Both the position numbers and the translations under genes were made by a program. Shown piece by piece: positions 30,488 through 42,300 of a DNA stretch of 64,000 bases (position 1 is the first letter of the stretch; every line of letters begins with the position of its first letter). This DNA comes from Plasmodium coatneyi. Its lineage: Eukaryota > Apicomplexa > Aconoidasida > Haemosporida > Plasmodiidae. The notes under the pieces are model-generated. The model was not told the origin of the DNA, did no database searches, and saw only the letters and a program-made list of their open reading frames with translations. Where the stretch lies: assembly GCF_001680005.1 (NCBI RefSeq), contig NC_033566.1, positions 558,001 to 622,000 on the forward strand, read 5' to 3'.

Positions 30488-33400
30488 CCCCCAGGAGGTA
30501 ACAATCCCTCCAACTTCATCTTCAAATACGATGTGTCATAATTCAGGATGACCAAGAGGGGTATGCATTTTATCTCCTTCACCAACGTGTCATACAATTC
30601 ATGCTTCTTAAAATCGGAGAAAATATAATCCAGAAAATAGATCACCGTGGAAAAGTTCTTCTCACTCAGACATTCCTTCACAAAATTGACATAAACGGAC
30701 ATATATTTTTTTATCCTATTTCTCAGATAACATGGTGTTATATTGACAACTTGTTCTGGTTTGTTCTCCTCATGAGTGCCTGTTTTGAGGGCATCTTGAT
30801 TGTTCTGCTTTTCCTTCATGTATGAGGAACGGTCCTCCTCACCACGTCCGCTGGTAGGGGGCTTCTCCGACCCCATGTGCGCTCCGGCCTCCCTGACGCA
30901 GTTAACCATTTTGTGCATATGTATAATGTTGTCAATTTCGTAGTAGGGCAGCAGAACGGTGAGGCCCAAATCGAGGAGGAAGAAGGTGATCTGGTTTAAG
31001 TACTTGCAGAAAGGGTAGACATTGATGCAGTCGTGCATATTGGACCAGTACAGGGCGTAAATTTTTTCCTTCTTCTTTAAGCAAGGCAAAATTTGAAGTT
31101 CTGGGCAATTTAAAAAAACACTCCTAACAACTGAACTGAATAAGTCATTCTTGTCATATTTTTTCGGAATAAAATTAAGATACTTGGTTTTAAAAATTTG
31201 ATATATTTCGCTAAAATTTTTAATGTCCCTTTTGTCTACTTTGTATATGTAGTCTAGGGTTACGCCGTCGTTGCTCTCCTTAGGGGTGTTCCGTGCGTTT
31301 TCACAATTCGAAAGATCCATCAGGGAGGCGCTCGCCATGCTGGTCATGTTGCTCACCTTCCCGCTGTGCATGTTTCGCATGACGTGTATGCTGGGAATGT
31401 TAGTAATGCTGCTCAGGTCGGCACTGCTAAGGCTTCTTATACCGTTAACTGTGCCAACCGGGGGAATTGTACTCACGCCGCTTGCAACTCGCCTCTCCGG
31501 CAACTTCCTTTTAACCCATTTCCCCTTACATTTGTAGAGAACCCTACTCGAATCCTGCTTCAACAATTTCTTCACTGCATTTCTGTGGGCCAGCTTCAAA
31601 AAGTGTTCATACAAAATGGAGATCTTCTTTATTACCCCCTGCAGGTTCTCCACATTTTTCACCCTTTTCAAATTGGAGGTATTATTGTCAAATAAGTTGC
31701 AACATATATGCATAGGTAAGTTGTCTATATTTGAAACGATGTTAAAATTTTGGAACAGAAAATGTTTGCGGAAAATTTGATAATGCTCGAAACAAATGGC
31801 TATACGAACCTCGTGCAACAACCCGATGATCCATCTGCTCGATTTACTTCCGTTGTATATTTGGCACTGAAGAAATATTTCCAAATTGTTGCAATTCGTT
31901 TCGTCCGGGGATAATTGCTCCCCTTTGTTATTACCCAAACTGTGTAATTGCTTCCTCGCTGCGTTGTAAAATTTTTCCCGCAGATGGAAGTGATAGTCAG
32001 ACATGCAGATCCCTAAACTTGTGGCATTTTCAGCCCGCCCCCCTTTTTCATTTATTTTTATAATATCCAATTTTAGAAGATTTTTCGAAAAGAAGAAAAA
32101 CTTTTCACTATATTTTTTGCACTCCAAAAAGACCCTTTCAATCATCTTTAGTACTGACAGCTTCTGCTTACTGTACAGGCGAATGCATATGATTTGGTTT
32201 TCCCTCACGTTTGAATATTTTCTCTTCATTTCGATTCGATCTATGGGATCAGGTTCCACGTCACTGATGGAGATTGCTCCTAGTGGGTATTCCCCGCTTC
32301 CCATTTCGGTTGTCCGTCGCAAATAATATTTTTTCTCGCCCCGCAGGGGTACCTCCTTTCTTCTGCTCGCACTTCCCACTTTGGGCTGTTTCCGCAGGTA
32401 GCCATTTTCCTCCCATTTGTTCTTCTCATCGGTTCGGAAGTAGTTGTAAAAGAATATACTTTTGGCTAGTTCTTCATCCTTTTTGCTGAGAATGTGGTTT
32501 CTTCTGTATAGGACCCTTTTGTTCCTCTCAGATGGTGGGTCTACATTTGGGGTTATGCGCGTCGTGCTTTTCCCAAGGTTGTCACCGTCATTGTGAAGGG
32601 AAGTTGCTTGATCCCCACTATCGGGAGATTTTTTCCCATTCGGAAATTCCACTTCTGGTGTATTCCCACTCGGTACATCCTTCAAGCGGGTATTCAGCTC
32701 ATCTAGGTTAGGCAAACTCTGCTCATGGCTGCCCTCCTTATTGGTCCCCTCCTCGGTGTGCCGTGAATACCACTCTGAGATGCAGTTCCCATTTCGAATT
32801 AGCAAATAATCCAAAACGCCGGAAAGGTTCTCAAAAAGGTAGGAGCAAATCAAGTCGTTGCAAGATTTTAGTGACTCTAAGTTGTTCGTGTCTGCATTGA
32901 GGTATTCCCTGTAACGCACTACATTGTGAGCATCGGCATAGGAATTTAATTCGTCACTTCTAATTAGAAGATTTTCGTACTGTTCCTTCTTGACCTTTAT
33001 GTACAGACAGAAGCAAGTCCTTTTGAGGAACACTTTGGGAAGAGTGTCCGAGCTGAAACTTCTCTTATCCGAAATCAATTTTATGTCCAAGCATCCTATG
33101 TCGTCTAGAAAGTATATCAAGTTTTTTATTTCCCTAAATAGGATATTATCATTGAGTTTATTCCCCTTTTGGAGCTCTCTTTTTTTGATCCCATTTGTTT
33201 TTACATGAGTTCCATTTTGGGGAGGTAACAATTTGGGCTCTCCCCTAACAGTGGGTGTTTTTTCCTTTTTTACTTCTCTCCTCAGTTGTTCCTTTTTCTT
33301 CTGTTCGATTAGGTAGGACGTCGTTTTCTTTTTATTTGCCTCCTCGTTGTTTGTAGCAATTTGTGGATTTTTCCCCACTTGGATTTTTCTAGTCTTGCTA

Positions 33401-33645
33401 ATGGTGCTCGCAGGTAGGGTATTTTTCACTGTTTTATTTCTCCCCAGTGGGAGACTTTTTATGGGCCCTTTTTTCATACTATTCTTCTCCCCCTCGTTGG
33501 AACCCTTTTTTTGAATTTTCTGCGTTCCTCTATTCAGTTCTACACTTTCCTTTTCTCCTTTTTTTGGAACATTCAACAAATCAATGATGTTCTCCTTCAC
33601 GTCCCTATGCACGATGTTCCTTTTGTGTGAGTTGTTATTATACAA
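30454..33645 (-). CDS. Giant protein of unknown function, segment 2 (middle part)
   Basis: A 1063-residue frame without an ATG at its upstream end; it opens after a stop at about 33655 and its first plausible Met lies about 50 codons in. It therefore looks like the middle of a larger protein. The first about 160 residues are Lys/Asn/Thr-rich and disordered. Later parts alternate orderly hydrophobic stretches (FFLLDLGLTVLLPYYEIDNI, TVIYFLDYIFSDF) with low-complexity insertions. It overlaps segment 1 by 49 bp and segment 3 by 34 bp in other frames. Restoring one C in the C5 run near 33650 would join segment 1 (ELTYVSTP) to LLYNNNSHKRN. No good intron signals with matching phase were found at either junction. 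Function not recognised. Confidence 0.7.
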   Translation of the reverse strand: MYNNNSHKRNIVHRDVKENIIDLLNVPKKGEKESVELNRGTQKIQKKGSNEGEKNSMKKGPIKSLPLGRNKTVKNTLPASTISKTRKIQVGKNPQIATNNEEANKKKTTSYLIEQKKKEQLRREVKKEKTPTVRGEPKLLPPQNGTHVKTNGIKKRELQKGNKLNDNILFREIKNLIYFLDDIGCLDIKLISDKRSFSSDTLPKVFLKRTCFCLYIKVKKEQYENLLIRSDELNSYADAHNVVRYREYLNADTNNLESLKSCNDLICSYLFENLSGVLDYLLIRNGNCISEWYSRHTEEGTNKEGSHEQSLPNLDELNTRLKDVPSGNTPEVEFPNGKKSPDSGDQATSLHNDGDNLGKSTTRITPNVDPPSERNKRVLYRRNHILSKKDEELAKSIFFYNYFRTDEKNKWEENGYLRKQPKVGSASRRKEVPLRGEKKYYLRRTTEMGSGEYPLGAISISDVEPDPIDRIEMKRKYSNVRENQIICIRLYSKQKLSVLKMIERVFLECKKYSEKFFFFSKNLLKLDIIKINEKGGRAENATSLGICMSDYHFHLREKFYNAARKQLHSLGNNKGEQLSPDETNCNNLEIFLQCQIYNGSKSSRWIIGLLHEVRIAICFEHYQIFRKHFLFQNFNIVSNIDNLPMHICCNLFDNNTSNLKRVKNVENLQGVIKKISILYEHFLKLAHRNAVKKLLKQDSSRVLYKCKGKWVKRKLPERRVASGVSTIPPVGTVNGIRSLSSADLSSITNIPSIHVMRNMHSGKVSNMTSMASASLMDLSNCENARNTPKESNDGVTLDYIYKVDKRDIKNFSEIYQIFKTKYLNFIPKKYDKNDLFSSVVRSVFLNCPELQILPCLKKKEKIYALYWSNMHDCINVYPFCKYLNQITFFLLDLGLTVLLPYYEIDNIIHMHKMVNCVREAGAHMGSEKPPTSGRGEEDRSSYMKEKQNNQDALKTGTHEENKPEQVVNITPCYLRNRIKKYMSVYVNFVKECLSEKNFSTVIYFLDYIFSDFKKHELYDTLVKEIKCIPLLVILNYDTSYLKMKLEGLLPPGGCSPPLPERKS

Positions 33646-36600
33646 TAGGGGGTACTAACATAGGTTAACTCCTCCTTCTTCACCAGGAGGTATTCCCCAT
33701 TTGGAAGGTAGATGCCATCGAAGCAGGGACATTTCAACTGAGGCTTCGTCTTCTTATCCACTTGATTCAATTTTGCCAAATTTCGACCCTTTTCATTTTC
33801 CACCGTTTGTAAGTTTTCCTTTTCTCCCTTTGTACAGAGGGGTGCCCAATCACAAACTGACACATCAATTATATTCAACGTGTTAACGTATGATATTTTT
33901 AGCAGTCCTGATAGGTACACTTTCTGTTCATTTACTACCTCGCCTTCATTTGTTTTCTCATCCGGGTGGGCGTCCTTCTCACCTGGGGGAACCAATTTGC
34001 TCCTCAGTTTGGAGACAATTTTGCCCAAAATGCTAACCACCTTGGAATGCTTCAGACTTCCCTGCACGCAACTGAGCTCGATCAAATTGGGGTACTTCAT
34101 TTTGTACAGTTTGGGGAGCTCACACAGGAAGAGGTTAAAAGGGATGGTATACTTAATGGAAAACACGTCCTTGGCCCTCCATAGTTTGTTCTTTATGTAA
34201 ATGAACTTCTCTTTTTGGACAAAGTTCGCCAGCATGCGAGATTCACCTTGTGGGGAAGAGTCCCCCACACGCCCTGCTTTCACCCCCCCTGTGTCACCCG
34301 TTCCCGCATTTCCTGAGACGACCAAACTTCCCCTCGATTTGTTCCGAACAATGTGCTTCTCCAAATGGTCATATATATCGTCGTACACCTTGGACACGTT
34401 CTGAAAGCACGTATTCTTGGAACTCCTACAGAGCAATTCCAGGTGCCCCAGAACCTCAGCCAAGGGGGGACTCCTCTCCAATTCGAGTAGGTCCCCCAAT
34501 TGGGGAGACACAGTCAGCTTCTCCAAATGGTAACATTTGGCTTTCAAAAAAATGACGTTGAAATATTTCCTATCATACGCATCACATATTTTGACAAAGT
34601 CGTTATCCTTCTGGTCGTTTTTGCTTTTTCCACAGAGGTCTGCACTTTTATGCACGTCACGCCTTGCGACGTTAGAGATATTTTGGGGCGAATTGCTGTT
34701 AGTCTCCCTTAAGGGGTCAAAACTGTTGGCACTGTTGTCATTGCTCGAGGTGACCTCCGTTTTGGTGACCCCCCTTTTCGGATGATCCCGATTGGGTGTC
34801 CCTCTAATGACGACCTTTTTACTTATCCCACTCTTACCTTCTACCGAAGTATCCCCTGTACTAGAGAAGGCATAACTAAAGTGTTTACTCCGGTACAGTG
34901 GCAGGAAAAAACGCTCCCTACATTTTTGCAGTACTAGGGGATCTTTCAAATGGTGTATATTTTTCTCTAGCTGGAAAATTATTTTGTTCAGAATTTTTAA
35001 TTTACTATCAAACAAATTTTTGCTACGATATAGTTTTTCCAAGTCGAGAAAAATATCGTTTATGTTGTCATTTAATTTGTACTGCTCTTCGAGGATGGTA
35101 AGACCTAGCGACTTCATCTTTTCGATCCCCTCCTCCTTAACTTGTTTCACCAAATGGAAGTTTAACAGATTTTCCTTCCCAATGGAATTTTTGTTTTTTG
35201 TCTTGTGGGTGTCGTCCTTCACGTGGGTATCACCATGAGGTATATTTTCCCCCTCCGTAGGACTGCAACTTTCACCATTTTTGCCTCCCCCCATGTTGAG
35301 TTCTATCCCATTTTCACTACAATCGTGATTGTCTACCCCGTAGAAATCTTCGCTGTCCAGGGGGTACACCAATTCGCTTAGCCTCCTATACTCTTTTTCT
35401 TCATTTGGGAAACAAGGCGAGTTTTTCAGACATGCTAATACGGACTGTTCCCCCACTTCCAGCAAGTGGGACAAAATGGGGACCCAATTTTCGAACTGCA
35501 CATAGACAGCATTGTGTATGATTACTTCGCACAAAAATTTATTTGTCCTATTTTGATACGTTCTCTTCACCATTTCATCATCTATGTTGTGTTTATCCGT
35601 TCGTCTGAATTTATCAGGGACATTTTCTATATATAGCAAATTTCGCTTACAAATTTTCGAAGCCAATACATTTTTTTTTTCCTCACATAGGATATTCAAA
35701 TAACTGAACAAAGCGTTCTTCACCTTATCGTCAAAAAAGAGTAAATTCTTCACACCGGAATGTTTTACAATGTCGGAGATGCAATTCTCAAAAATATTTT
35801 TCAAGTCGTACGGAACGAATACACATTCAGAGAATCCCATCCAGTGATGCCCATTAAAAAAAAATTTTAATTTTTCTTCTTCTTCAAATAGTTGTCTGTA
35901 GAGGACAAAAAAAGTATTGGCCTCTAAGGTGTCTGGAAAATGGAACGAAAAATCATATGCACTGCAGGATAGGTTTAGCTCACGGAGGAGTAACAAAAAT
36001 TCCACGTAAAGGTTACAAATGGTAGTTGCTTCCCACCCCTTCGTTATATCCACCATTTGGATTTTCCTTTTACTCTTCGATTTTATAAACATTGGGACGA
36101 CACCCTTCACGGTCTGTATGTAGCTCGGCCAAGTAACACCTCCCCCTTTTTGGAACGCATCAATTTCGCTACAGTTTTGTGATATTCCATCCATTTGTCT
36201 ACTTACATGCATAAAATATATTTCTTCCTCTTGGCTATTACTTTTTATCGCATTTGCATGGAGAACATACTGGGTGATTTCATCTTCCTGCTTCTGCCGC
36301 ACAGTAACGTAGGGGACTTCATTCACTAGGTGTGTTTCACCTTCCAAGTGAGAAATGGGAATACTATTCTCCCTCCTCTCCCAGGTACACACCGAATGAC
36401 CATTCATATGAACTTTAAACGTTTCTACCTCCCGGGACAGGAGCACAAACTCCGTTGTGACTTTTATTAATTGCTCGCAAATTTGGTGCATACACACCTG
36501 CGAAGTGAAGGGGAATTTTAGGAGAGTCCCCGAGAAGGAGCTTAAACTTTCCATTCCCAAGGCTTCCAAAATTTGTTTCAACTTGGAGTTCTTTCCATTG

Positions 36601-37154
36601 TCGTTATGGAAGGATGCATTCATCTTCTCCATTTCGACGCCCTCTTTTGCGTCTTCATCGTTAGAGCTTCTGCATAGTATTAGTTTCTCCTTGGAATTTT
36701 CTACCGTGTTGGCACACAGTGTTCTCTCACATATGTCCACCCCTAACGCGCTTCCTACCAATTCGGGGTCAAACACGACATTGTAAAAAATGACCATCTC
36801 GCCATACTTCATTTGTTCTTCACCCACTCGAGAAGTTACCTCACTTTTCTGTTTTCCAACATTTCTGTGTCCAAATGGGACTCCCTCAGAGTTATTGACC
36901 TCTTCCCCCCCTCCCCAATATTGGCTATTCAAAGAGGGAGTATGCCCTTCTCTACTGGGAGGAACTTCCTCATCATTGGGTACTCCTTCCCTTGCGACAT
37001 TGTCAAAGTAGTCAAAAAGGAAGACATGAAAATGGCTAGCTCCTTCATTTGAGGCATCCACATATTGTAAAACATTTATATATTCATTAATTTCTTTATT
37101 TTTTGTAAACACATTCGTCACGTTTTTGCATCCGTATACCTTTATATTGTTCAT
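33597..37154 (-). CDS. Giant protein of unknown function, segment 1 (N-terminal part)
   Basis: A 1185-residue frame starting at a proper ATG (37154, MNNIKVYGCKNVTNV) and ending in a short out-of-character tail (YCIITTHTKGTSCIGT). The reading frame appears to be shifted just before that tail. Orderly stretches (FSGTLLKFPFTSQVCMHQIC, FLLLLRELNLSCSAYDFSFH) are interrupted by Asn/Lys/Glu-rich inserts, the typical architecture of large Plasmodium proteins. No signal peptide or membrane segment is evident. With segments 2 and 3 it would make a protein of about 3135 residues. I cannot assign a family. The long helical, loop-inserted design would fit a scaffold or nuclear-pore-type protein, but that is only a guess. 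Confidence 0.75.
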   Translation of the reverse strand: MNNIKVYGCKNVTNVFTKNKEINEYINVLQYVDASNEGASHFHVFLFDYFDNVAREGVPNDEEVPPSREGHTPSLNSQYWGGGEEVNNSEGVPFGHRNVGKQKSEVTSRVGEEQMKYGEMVIFYNVVFDPELVGSALGVDICERTLCANTVENSKEKLILCRSSNDEDAKEGVEMEKMNASFHNDNGKNSKLKQILEALGMESLSSFSGTLLKFPFTSQVCMHQICEQLIKVTTEFVLLSREVETFKVHMNGHSVCTWERRENSIPISHLEGETHLVNEVPYVTVRQKQEDEITQYVLHANAIKSNSQEEEIYFMHVSRQMDGISQNCSEIDAFQKGGGVTWPSYIQTVKGVVPMFIKSKSKRKIQMVDITKGWEATTICNLYVEFLLLLRELNLSCSAYDFSFHFPDTLEANTFFVLYRQLFEEEEKLKFFFNGHHWMGFSECVFVPYDLKNIFENCISDIVKHSGVKNLLFFDDKVKNALFSYLNILCEEKKNVLASKICKRNLLYIENVPDKFRRTDKHNIDDEMVKRTYQNRTNKFLCEVIIHNAVYVQFENWVPILSHLLEVGEQSVLACLKNSPCFPNEEKEYRRLSELVYPLDSEDFYGVDNHDCSENGIELNMGGGKNGESCSPTEGENIPHGDTHVKDDTHKTKNKNSIGKENLLNFHLVKQVKEEGIEKMKSLGLTILEEQYKLNDNINDIFLDLEKLYRSKNLFDSKLKILNKIIFQLEKNIHHLKDPLVLQKCRERFFLPLYRSKHFSYAFSSTGDTSVEGKSGISKKVVIRGTPNRDHPKRGVTKTEVTSSNDNSANSFDPLRETNSNSPQNISNVARRDVHKSADLCGKSKNDQKDNDFVKICDAYDRKYFNVIFLKAKCYHLEKLTVSPQLGDLLELERSPPLAEVLGHLELLCRSSKNTCFQNVSKVYDDIYDHLEKHIVRNKSRGSLVVSGNAGTGDTGGVKAGRVGDSSPQGESRMLANFVQKEKFIYIKNKLWRAKDVFSIKYTIPFNLFLCELPKLYKMKYPNLIELSCVQGSLKHSKVVSILGKIVSKLRSKLVPPGEKDAHPDEKTNEGEVVNEQKVYLSGLLKISYVNTLNIIDVSVCDWAPLCTKGEKENLQTVENEKGRNLAKLNQVDKKTKPQLKCPCFDGIYLPNGEYLLVKKEELTYVSTPYCIITTHTKGTSCIGT

Positions 37155-39318
37155 ATTTCCGAGTGTCTTGTTCTAGCTTATATTTTCACAAAAAAGGGGG
37201 AAGAAGCACCGACGTTGTCTCGTTACGCTTTTCGGGGGGTGCAGGTAGTAAGCCGATCGATCAGCTAATTGTACAACATTGAACGCGGGAAAAAAAAAAA
37301 AATTCAGCCGAAGAGCCCAATTCGAATGTGCAACATAATTATGTCTTCAGAGGACACTAAAACTGATGCGGTTAACGCGGTTCCGTGTGCATGGTGACTG
37401 AAGGACGCGCTTCCACTCCCCATGTGCGTATAATTATGCGTTCACCTGTGAGTACATATATATATATATGCATCCACATGGGTGTGGAAAATGGGAACAC
37501 CCCTTCTTCCAAGCAAAGAAAAGCACTGTTCTTGTAACTTTTTTTTTTTTACATTTTTGTGTGTTGCGCGAATGGGGTGGAGAAACAGTACCATAGCGCG
37601 CGCGCTTACATATGAGCATGCAAATGTGTGTATACATATATATGTGTCGCAAAAAGCACCAATCTTACAACACAATTTGCAACGTTTGAGCTAGGGAAAA
37701 AGCCAGCATTTTGTGTCCAGATGACCACTGCCGGAATTGCAAACATGTCTTCTTCAATGACAAATGAGAGGGGTAAACAAGCTTCCAACATTTTTGTTGT
37801 GCGTATTTTCCCCGCTAGAACATTTTAGCACTATTCCGTATTTTTTTTTTTGCACTTCGCTTGTGTAGTGTGTAACGATTTTTTTTTTTTTTTTTTTTTT
37901 TTTGCGCGATCTAGGTTTGAATATCCTCATCCCTTTTTTACGTATTTGTTTGCATACCTGTGTGCATAAAAAGGGTTTTGCCATTTAACAGGGATGGGAT
38001 AATTGAAGGGTACCACATTGAAGAGAGTCACATTGGCCCTATCCCTTTGGACCATTTTGTCCTAAGGACGCGTGCGTGAGCGCGTAAAAAGTTGCATGTG
38101 CATGCTGTGGGGAAGCCTTCTCCATTTTTTTTGCAAAATTTGGAATTTGCCACATGTACACGATGAAAGGGGGTAACATTGAGAAGGACCATGCTTCTAT
38201 TAAAACATTAATCCTCACGTGAAAATTGAGGGGGATGATCAAAGTTGAAATAGACATTTGTAGAGCCTTACACAACCTGTAAAAGTGACCACCCTGCCGA
38301 TGGTGCTAATTGGATTTCCCATTCGTTTTTTACTCATTTAGTTACCACCCTATTTGGGCTTCGTATCAATCCGGGAACACAAACGGTATACCTTCGCATA
38401 AGATCAAGAAAGACAAATGTTAGAGGGGAGAAAAAATTCATTTCATAATTGAATAGGTTGGATGATGGTAAAAAAAAAAAATTCGCTTAATCTAACATAA
38501 ACACAAATTCATATTTTGTAACATTTAAAAAAAAATTTCTCTAATGTAAATTAATATTATGATTATTACTAAAAAAAAAAAAAAAAGGAAAAAAAAAAAA
38601 TTTAGTATATAATTATAATTGTTAACTATCGAAACCATTAGAGTAAATGATTAAATAAATGTACTGAAAGTATGCTTGTGAAGATTTAGACGGAGAGGGG
38701 GTGAAAAGCAGTAGGTGTGCATAGGAGCAGATATGCACATGGGTAGGAGCTTATGAAATGTTAAAGTGAAGACGTGGTGCGAGGACGGAGACCCGACGAA
38801 ACAATAAAAAGTAGAATATATACGAAAAAACATTTTACACAAAACAAAAAAATATATGTAACGAAAAAATAAAGTGTGGTAAAGGAAGGAGCTGAAGAAA
38901 ATAAAATGAGAGGGAGAATTTTCCCCCTTCAACATAAAAACGTGTTGGCAAGTTGTACAGTTCGCTTTTTTTTTTTTTTTTTTTTTATGCCCATAGAGTA
39001 TATATATGCAGACAGCGCATCTTGAAGATGCACCGAAAAAATGAAATATAAAATATGAGAAAAATATACACGCAAGGGTTCTTCCACTTTGCTCGTGCTC
39101 AGGTTCCCACGTAAAGATATACACCTTCAATAAAACGATAAAATAAAAAATTAAAGTAAAAATGATCGACAGGGATGCCCACTTTCTTCCTCCAACAGGA
39201 AGCTATGTAAGTTATGTCGGTTGAGAGAATTCCCGTTCTTCTCTTCATAAGGAAAAAGCCTACTCCCGTTTTGCCTCTTCCCAATGAAAGTATATACTCC
39301 ACTTCTACTTGCTATCAC
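37155..39318. other. Intergenic region between giant gene and KH gene
   Basis: About 2.2 kb of AT-rich DNA with long poly-A/T runs (37535, 37880-37902, 38568-38586, 38968-38986). It includes the promoter of the giant gene and the 3' region of the KH-domain gene. A frame of about 160 codons at 38651-39130 on the minus strand crosses a poly-Lys run and lacks coherent character. Confidence 0.7.
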
Positions 39319-42300
39319 TCACTGCAAGTTAAGCACCGATCGGCAAGGGTACTTGAGCAACTCGTAATCGTAGGACTGAACTGAAAAGCAGGACTGCATA
39401 AAAATGACCAGCTTCTCCAGCGCACAGTCCACATTGACCTCGTTTCCTCGTATCTCCATTAAGCGTTCCGTAAAGCCCTCATGCACCTGTACGTATAAAT
39501 TACCCAATCGGACGTCCGCCCCACACTCCTCCTTAATTATTGCCATTCGTTTGCATCCATCGGCCAGTAACTTCTGTACACACTCAAACGGAGCAACTAA
39601 ATAAATGCAACATTTGGAAGACGACATTTTAGACTTCACATAATGGTACAACAATTGACATGCTCTTAAAATACCAAAAATATTTCCTTTTAATAAAAAT
39701 ACGTGGCTGTCAGCAAATCCTGGAAACCAAACATCCTTTGCACTTTTGTACACTGAAATGTGAAGAGACGATTTAATCGTTTTCACGTGTATGCCCTTAG
39801 GACCCATAAAAGATCCACTAATGTCTCTCTGAGCAGCTATTTTTAATTTCCCCATGGAGTTATTTGTATAGGCCAAATGGAACTTCTGTATAGAAATCTT
39901 CGTGTCGTAATTGTACTTCTCCTTATCATTTAAAACGTTCTGAACGTACCTGTGCGAATTTTCTGCACTGCCACAATCGGAGTTATTCGTGTCTTCCTTA
40001 AAAGATGAGTAGCTACTAATGTCGTCATTTTTATTACTTAGACTATTTAATATAAGATTTTGCTTTTTTTTCAGTTGCATATTTTTCACCTCCGTGAGTT
40101 CCTTTTGCAGCTGCTTGTTCTTAAACCTGAGACTGTTTATTATGTTTTGCAGTTCCATAATTTTGTCGTTTTTCAGGGTCGCTTTGCAATAACCCTCGAC
40201 GTCTTCATTTTCTTCCAGCATAAAATCGACGTCGTCTTCGAATCGGTTCATACTTTCCATTAAGTTATTCAAGTGATCGCTCTCCACTAGGTTATCGCAG
40301 ATGTTAGCGTTATTGTTGGGTCGGTTGGCGGTGCCCACCCCGATGTTAGCTCCGTTGTGCAGCGCTCCACTCAAGGGACCGTACTTCAGTTCGCCCCCCT
40401 GCATACGATTCGCCTCCTTATACATATCCTCCTCAATATTTCTAAACATGTTCTCATTCTTCCCGATTAGGTTAACATTGGAGGTTTTGTCGTCCCCGTG
40501 ATGGTTTTTCACGTTTCCATAGATGCATCTGCCATTAGGATCATTCACCTGATCAACAAGGTTTTCCACCTTCGTCCCATTTTTTAAAATGTCATTCTGC
40601 TGGTTCTTCATATCAAAATAGACCTTTTGATCATTCATACAGCCATGCACATTTTCGCCTGGATCCATTCGACCGTGGTACATGCCCGATTGGTTATTCG
40701 CACCTATGTTGTCCACTTTGCCTCTCAGATGGAACATATCGTCTTTCGCTTTTCTACTCATACTACCTCTAATGGCCCCGAAGTGATCATCCTTAGTAGC
40801 GTGGCCACTTCTTATATTCTGTTTGTTAAAGCTGAAAAGGGGACTGCTGCCCAAATATTTTTTGCCCTTTTCAGCTGTCAACAAATTTATTCTTCGGGCG
40901 TTATCTGTCCGGTTGTTAGTAGTTCGTAGGAAGGACTCCTTCTTCTCGTTGCTCGCAGGATAAACACGGTTTGTACAATTAGACGAGTTCAAAAAAGTTC
41001 GACTTGGATTCATTCCGTTGGAGCTGTTCAGATCACTTCTACCTCCGAACGAATCGAAGCTGCTTCGGTTGCCCATTAAATTGTCCTTATTATACTTACT
41101 ATTGCTAAAATTTCTATTACGGTCGTTCAGCCACGTTTCGAAATATTTCCGCACATGACTTTTGTCCTTTTTATCCACGTTAAATGTACTATTCATAAAA
41201 ACCTTATCTGTGTGGCCATTGGAATTGGTACTAGCCAACTTTGTAGAAGCGCAATTTAAGAAGGCACTACTTTTCGACTTGTCATTCTTTACCATTTCGC
41301 TTTTAAACGAGAAGTTCTCATTTTTGATGTTCTCATAATTTAACGGCACGGAATTGTATGGTGGCAAGATAAGCTTCTTCCTATGTTCTGCGTTCACCAG
41401 GCTGCTGTTTTGACTGCCATTTTTGTTCATCCCACTTGCGACGGGGTTAGTCCTGTTTTGATTTCGGCCATTACTATCGATGGGATCGTCCCTGCTGCTT
41501 CGATTGCTTCGATTGCTTCTGTTGCTTCTGTTGCTTCCGTTTCTTGCGTCGCTCCTGCTGCTGCTGGTACTATTGGTGCTGTCGTCGCTAAAATTACTGG
41601 CATTCTTTAGTTGCACATTTTCGATTCCGCTTATGTTGATACCCTGATTATTTGTGTTAAAATTTCGTACGTTTTTCGGATCCGTTGCGCTTTCCCTTGG
41701 CTGACTGTTTTGCACCATTGCAACCCCTTTGACGCTGTTCTTTTTATTACTACTACCGTTGTTGCAACTTTTTACGCATATCCCCGTTACCGACTCGCCT
41801 GTAGCATCACCGCTAATATGGTCATCGGGGTTAGTCTCTTCATTTCTCTTGGCATTACTACTGGCCCTCTTCGTGTTGTCTTCCAGGATTCTATCAGCGA
41901 CCCCTTGTTTGTTCATGCTACCTTTTCCACTTACACCAGAGGAATGTACTGTCTCGCATTTTGTACCGACCAAGTTCGCTCCTTTTTTCGTCATCGCGTT
42001 GGAATAATTACCGCGTGCGTGCTTCCCCATGTGCTCTCCGTCGCTATGCAAAGCAGAACCAACTTCGTCATCTAGGTCATTTCTTCTGCGTGCACCATTC
42101 CTTTTGCTACACGGAGGGATGCTTTCACACGCGCTAGCGCAAGTCGTATTTATACAAACGCCGTGTATTATGTTCCTATTGCGCTCCAAGTTGGTGCTAT
42201 TATTTTCCAGCGAATGATCGTTATGCGGCAGCCCCAAATGATGGTCATCCATCAGTGTGTGGTCATTATTAGAGACGTTATTTTCCTCGCAAATAAAGTT

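Noticed and set aside
33701..37052. Plus-strand frames of 60-110 codons opposite the giant gene
   Set aside because: Antisense shadows, rich in Ser/Phe/Leu as expected from reversed Lys/Glu codons.
38651..39130. A 159-codon minus-strand frame just downstream of the KH gene
   Set aside because: It crosses a poly-Lys homopolymer and has no coherent hydrophobic or domain pattern. It is most likely the 3' untranslated region.
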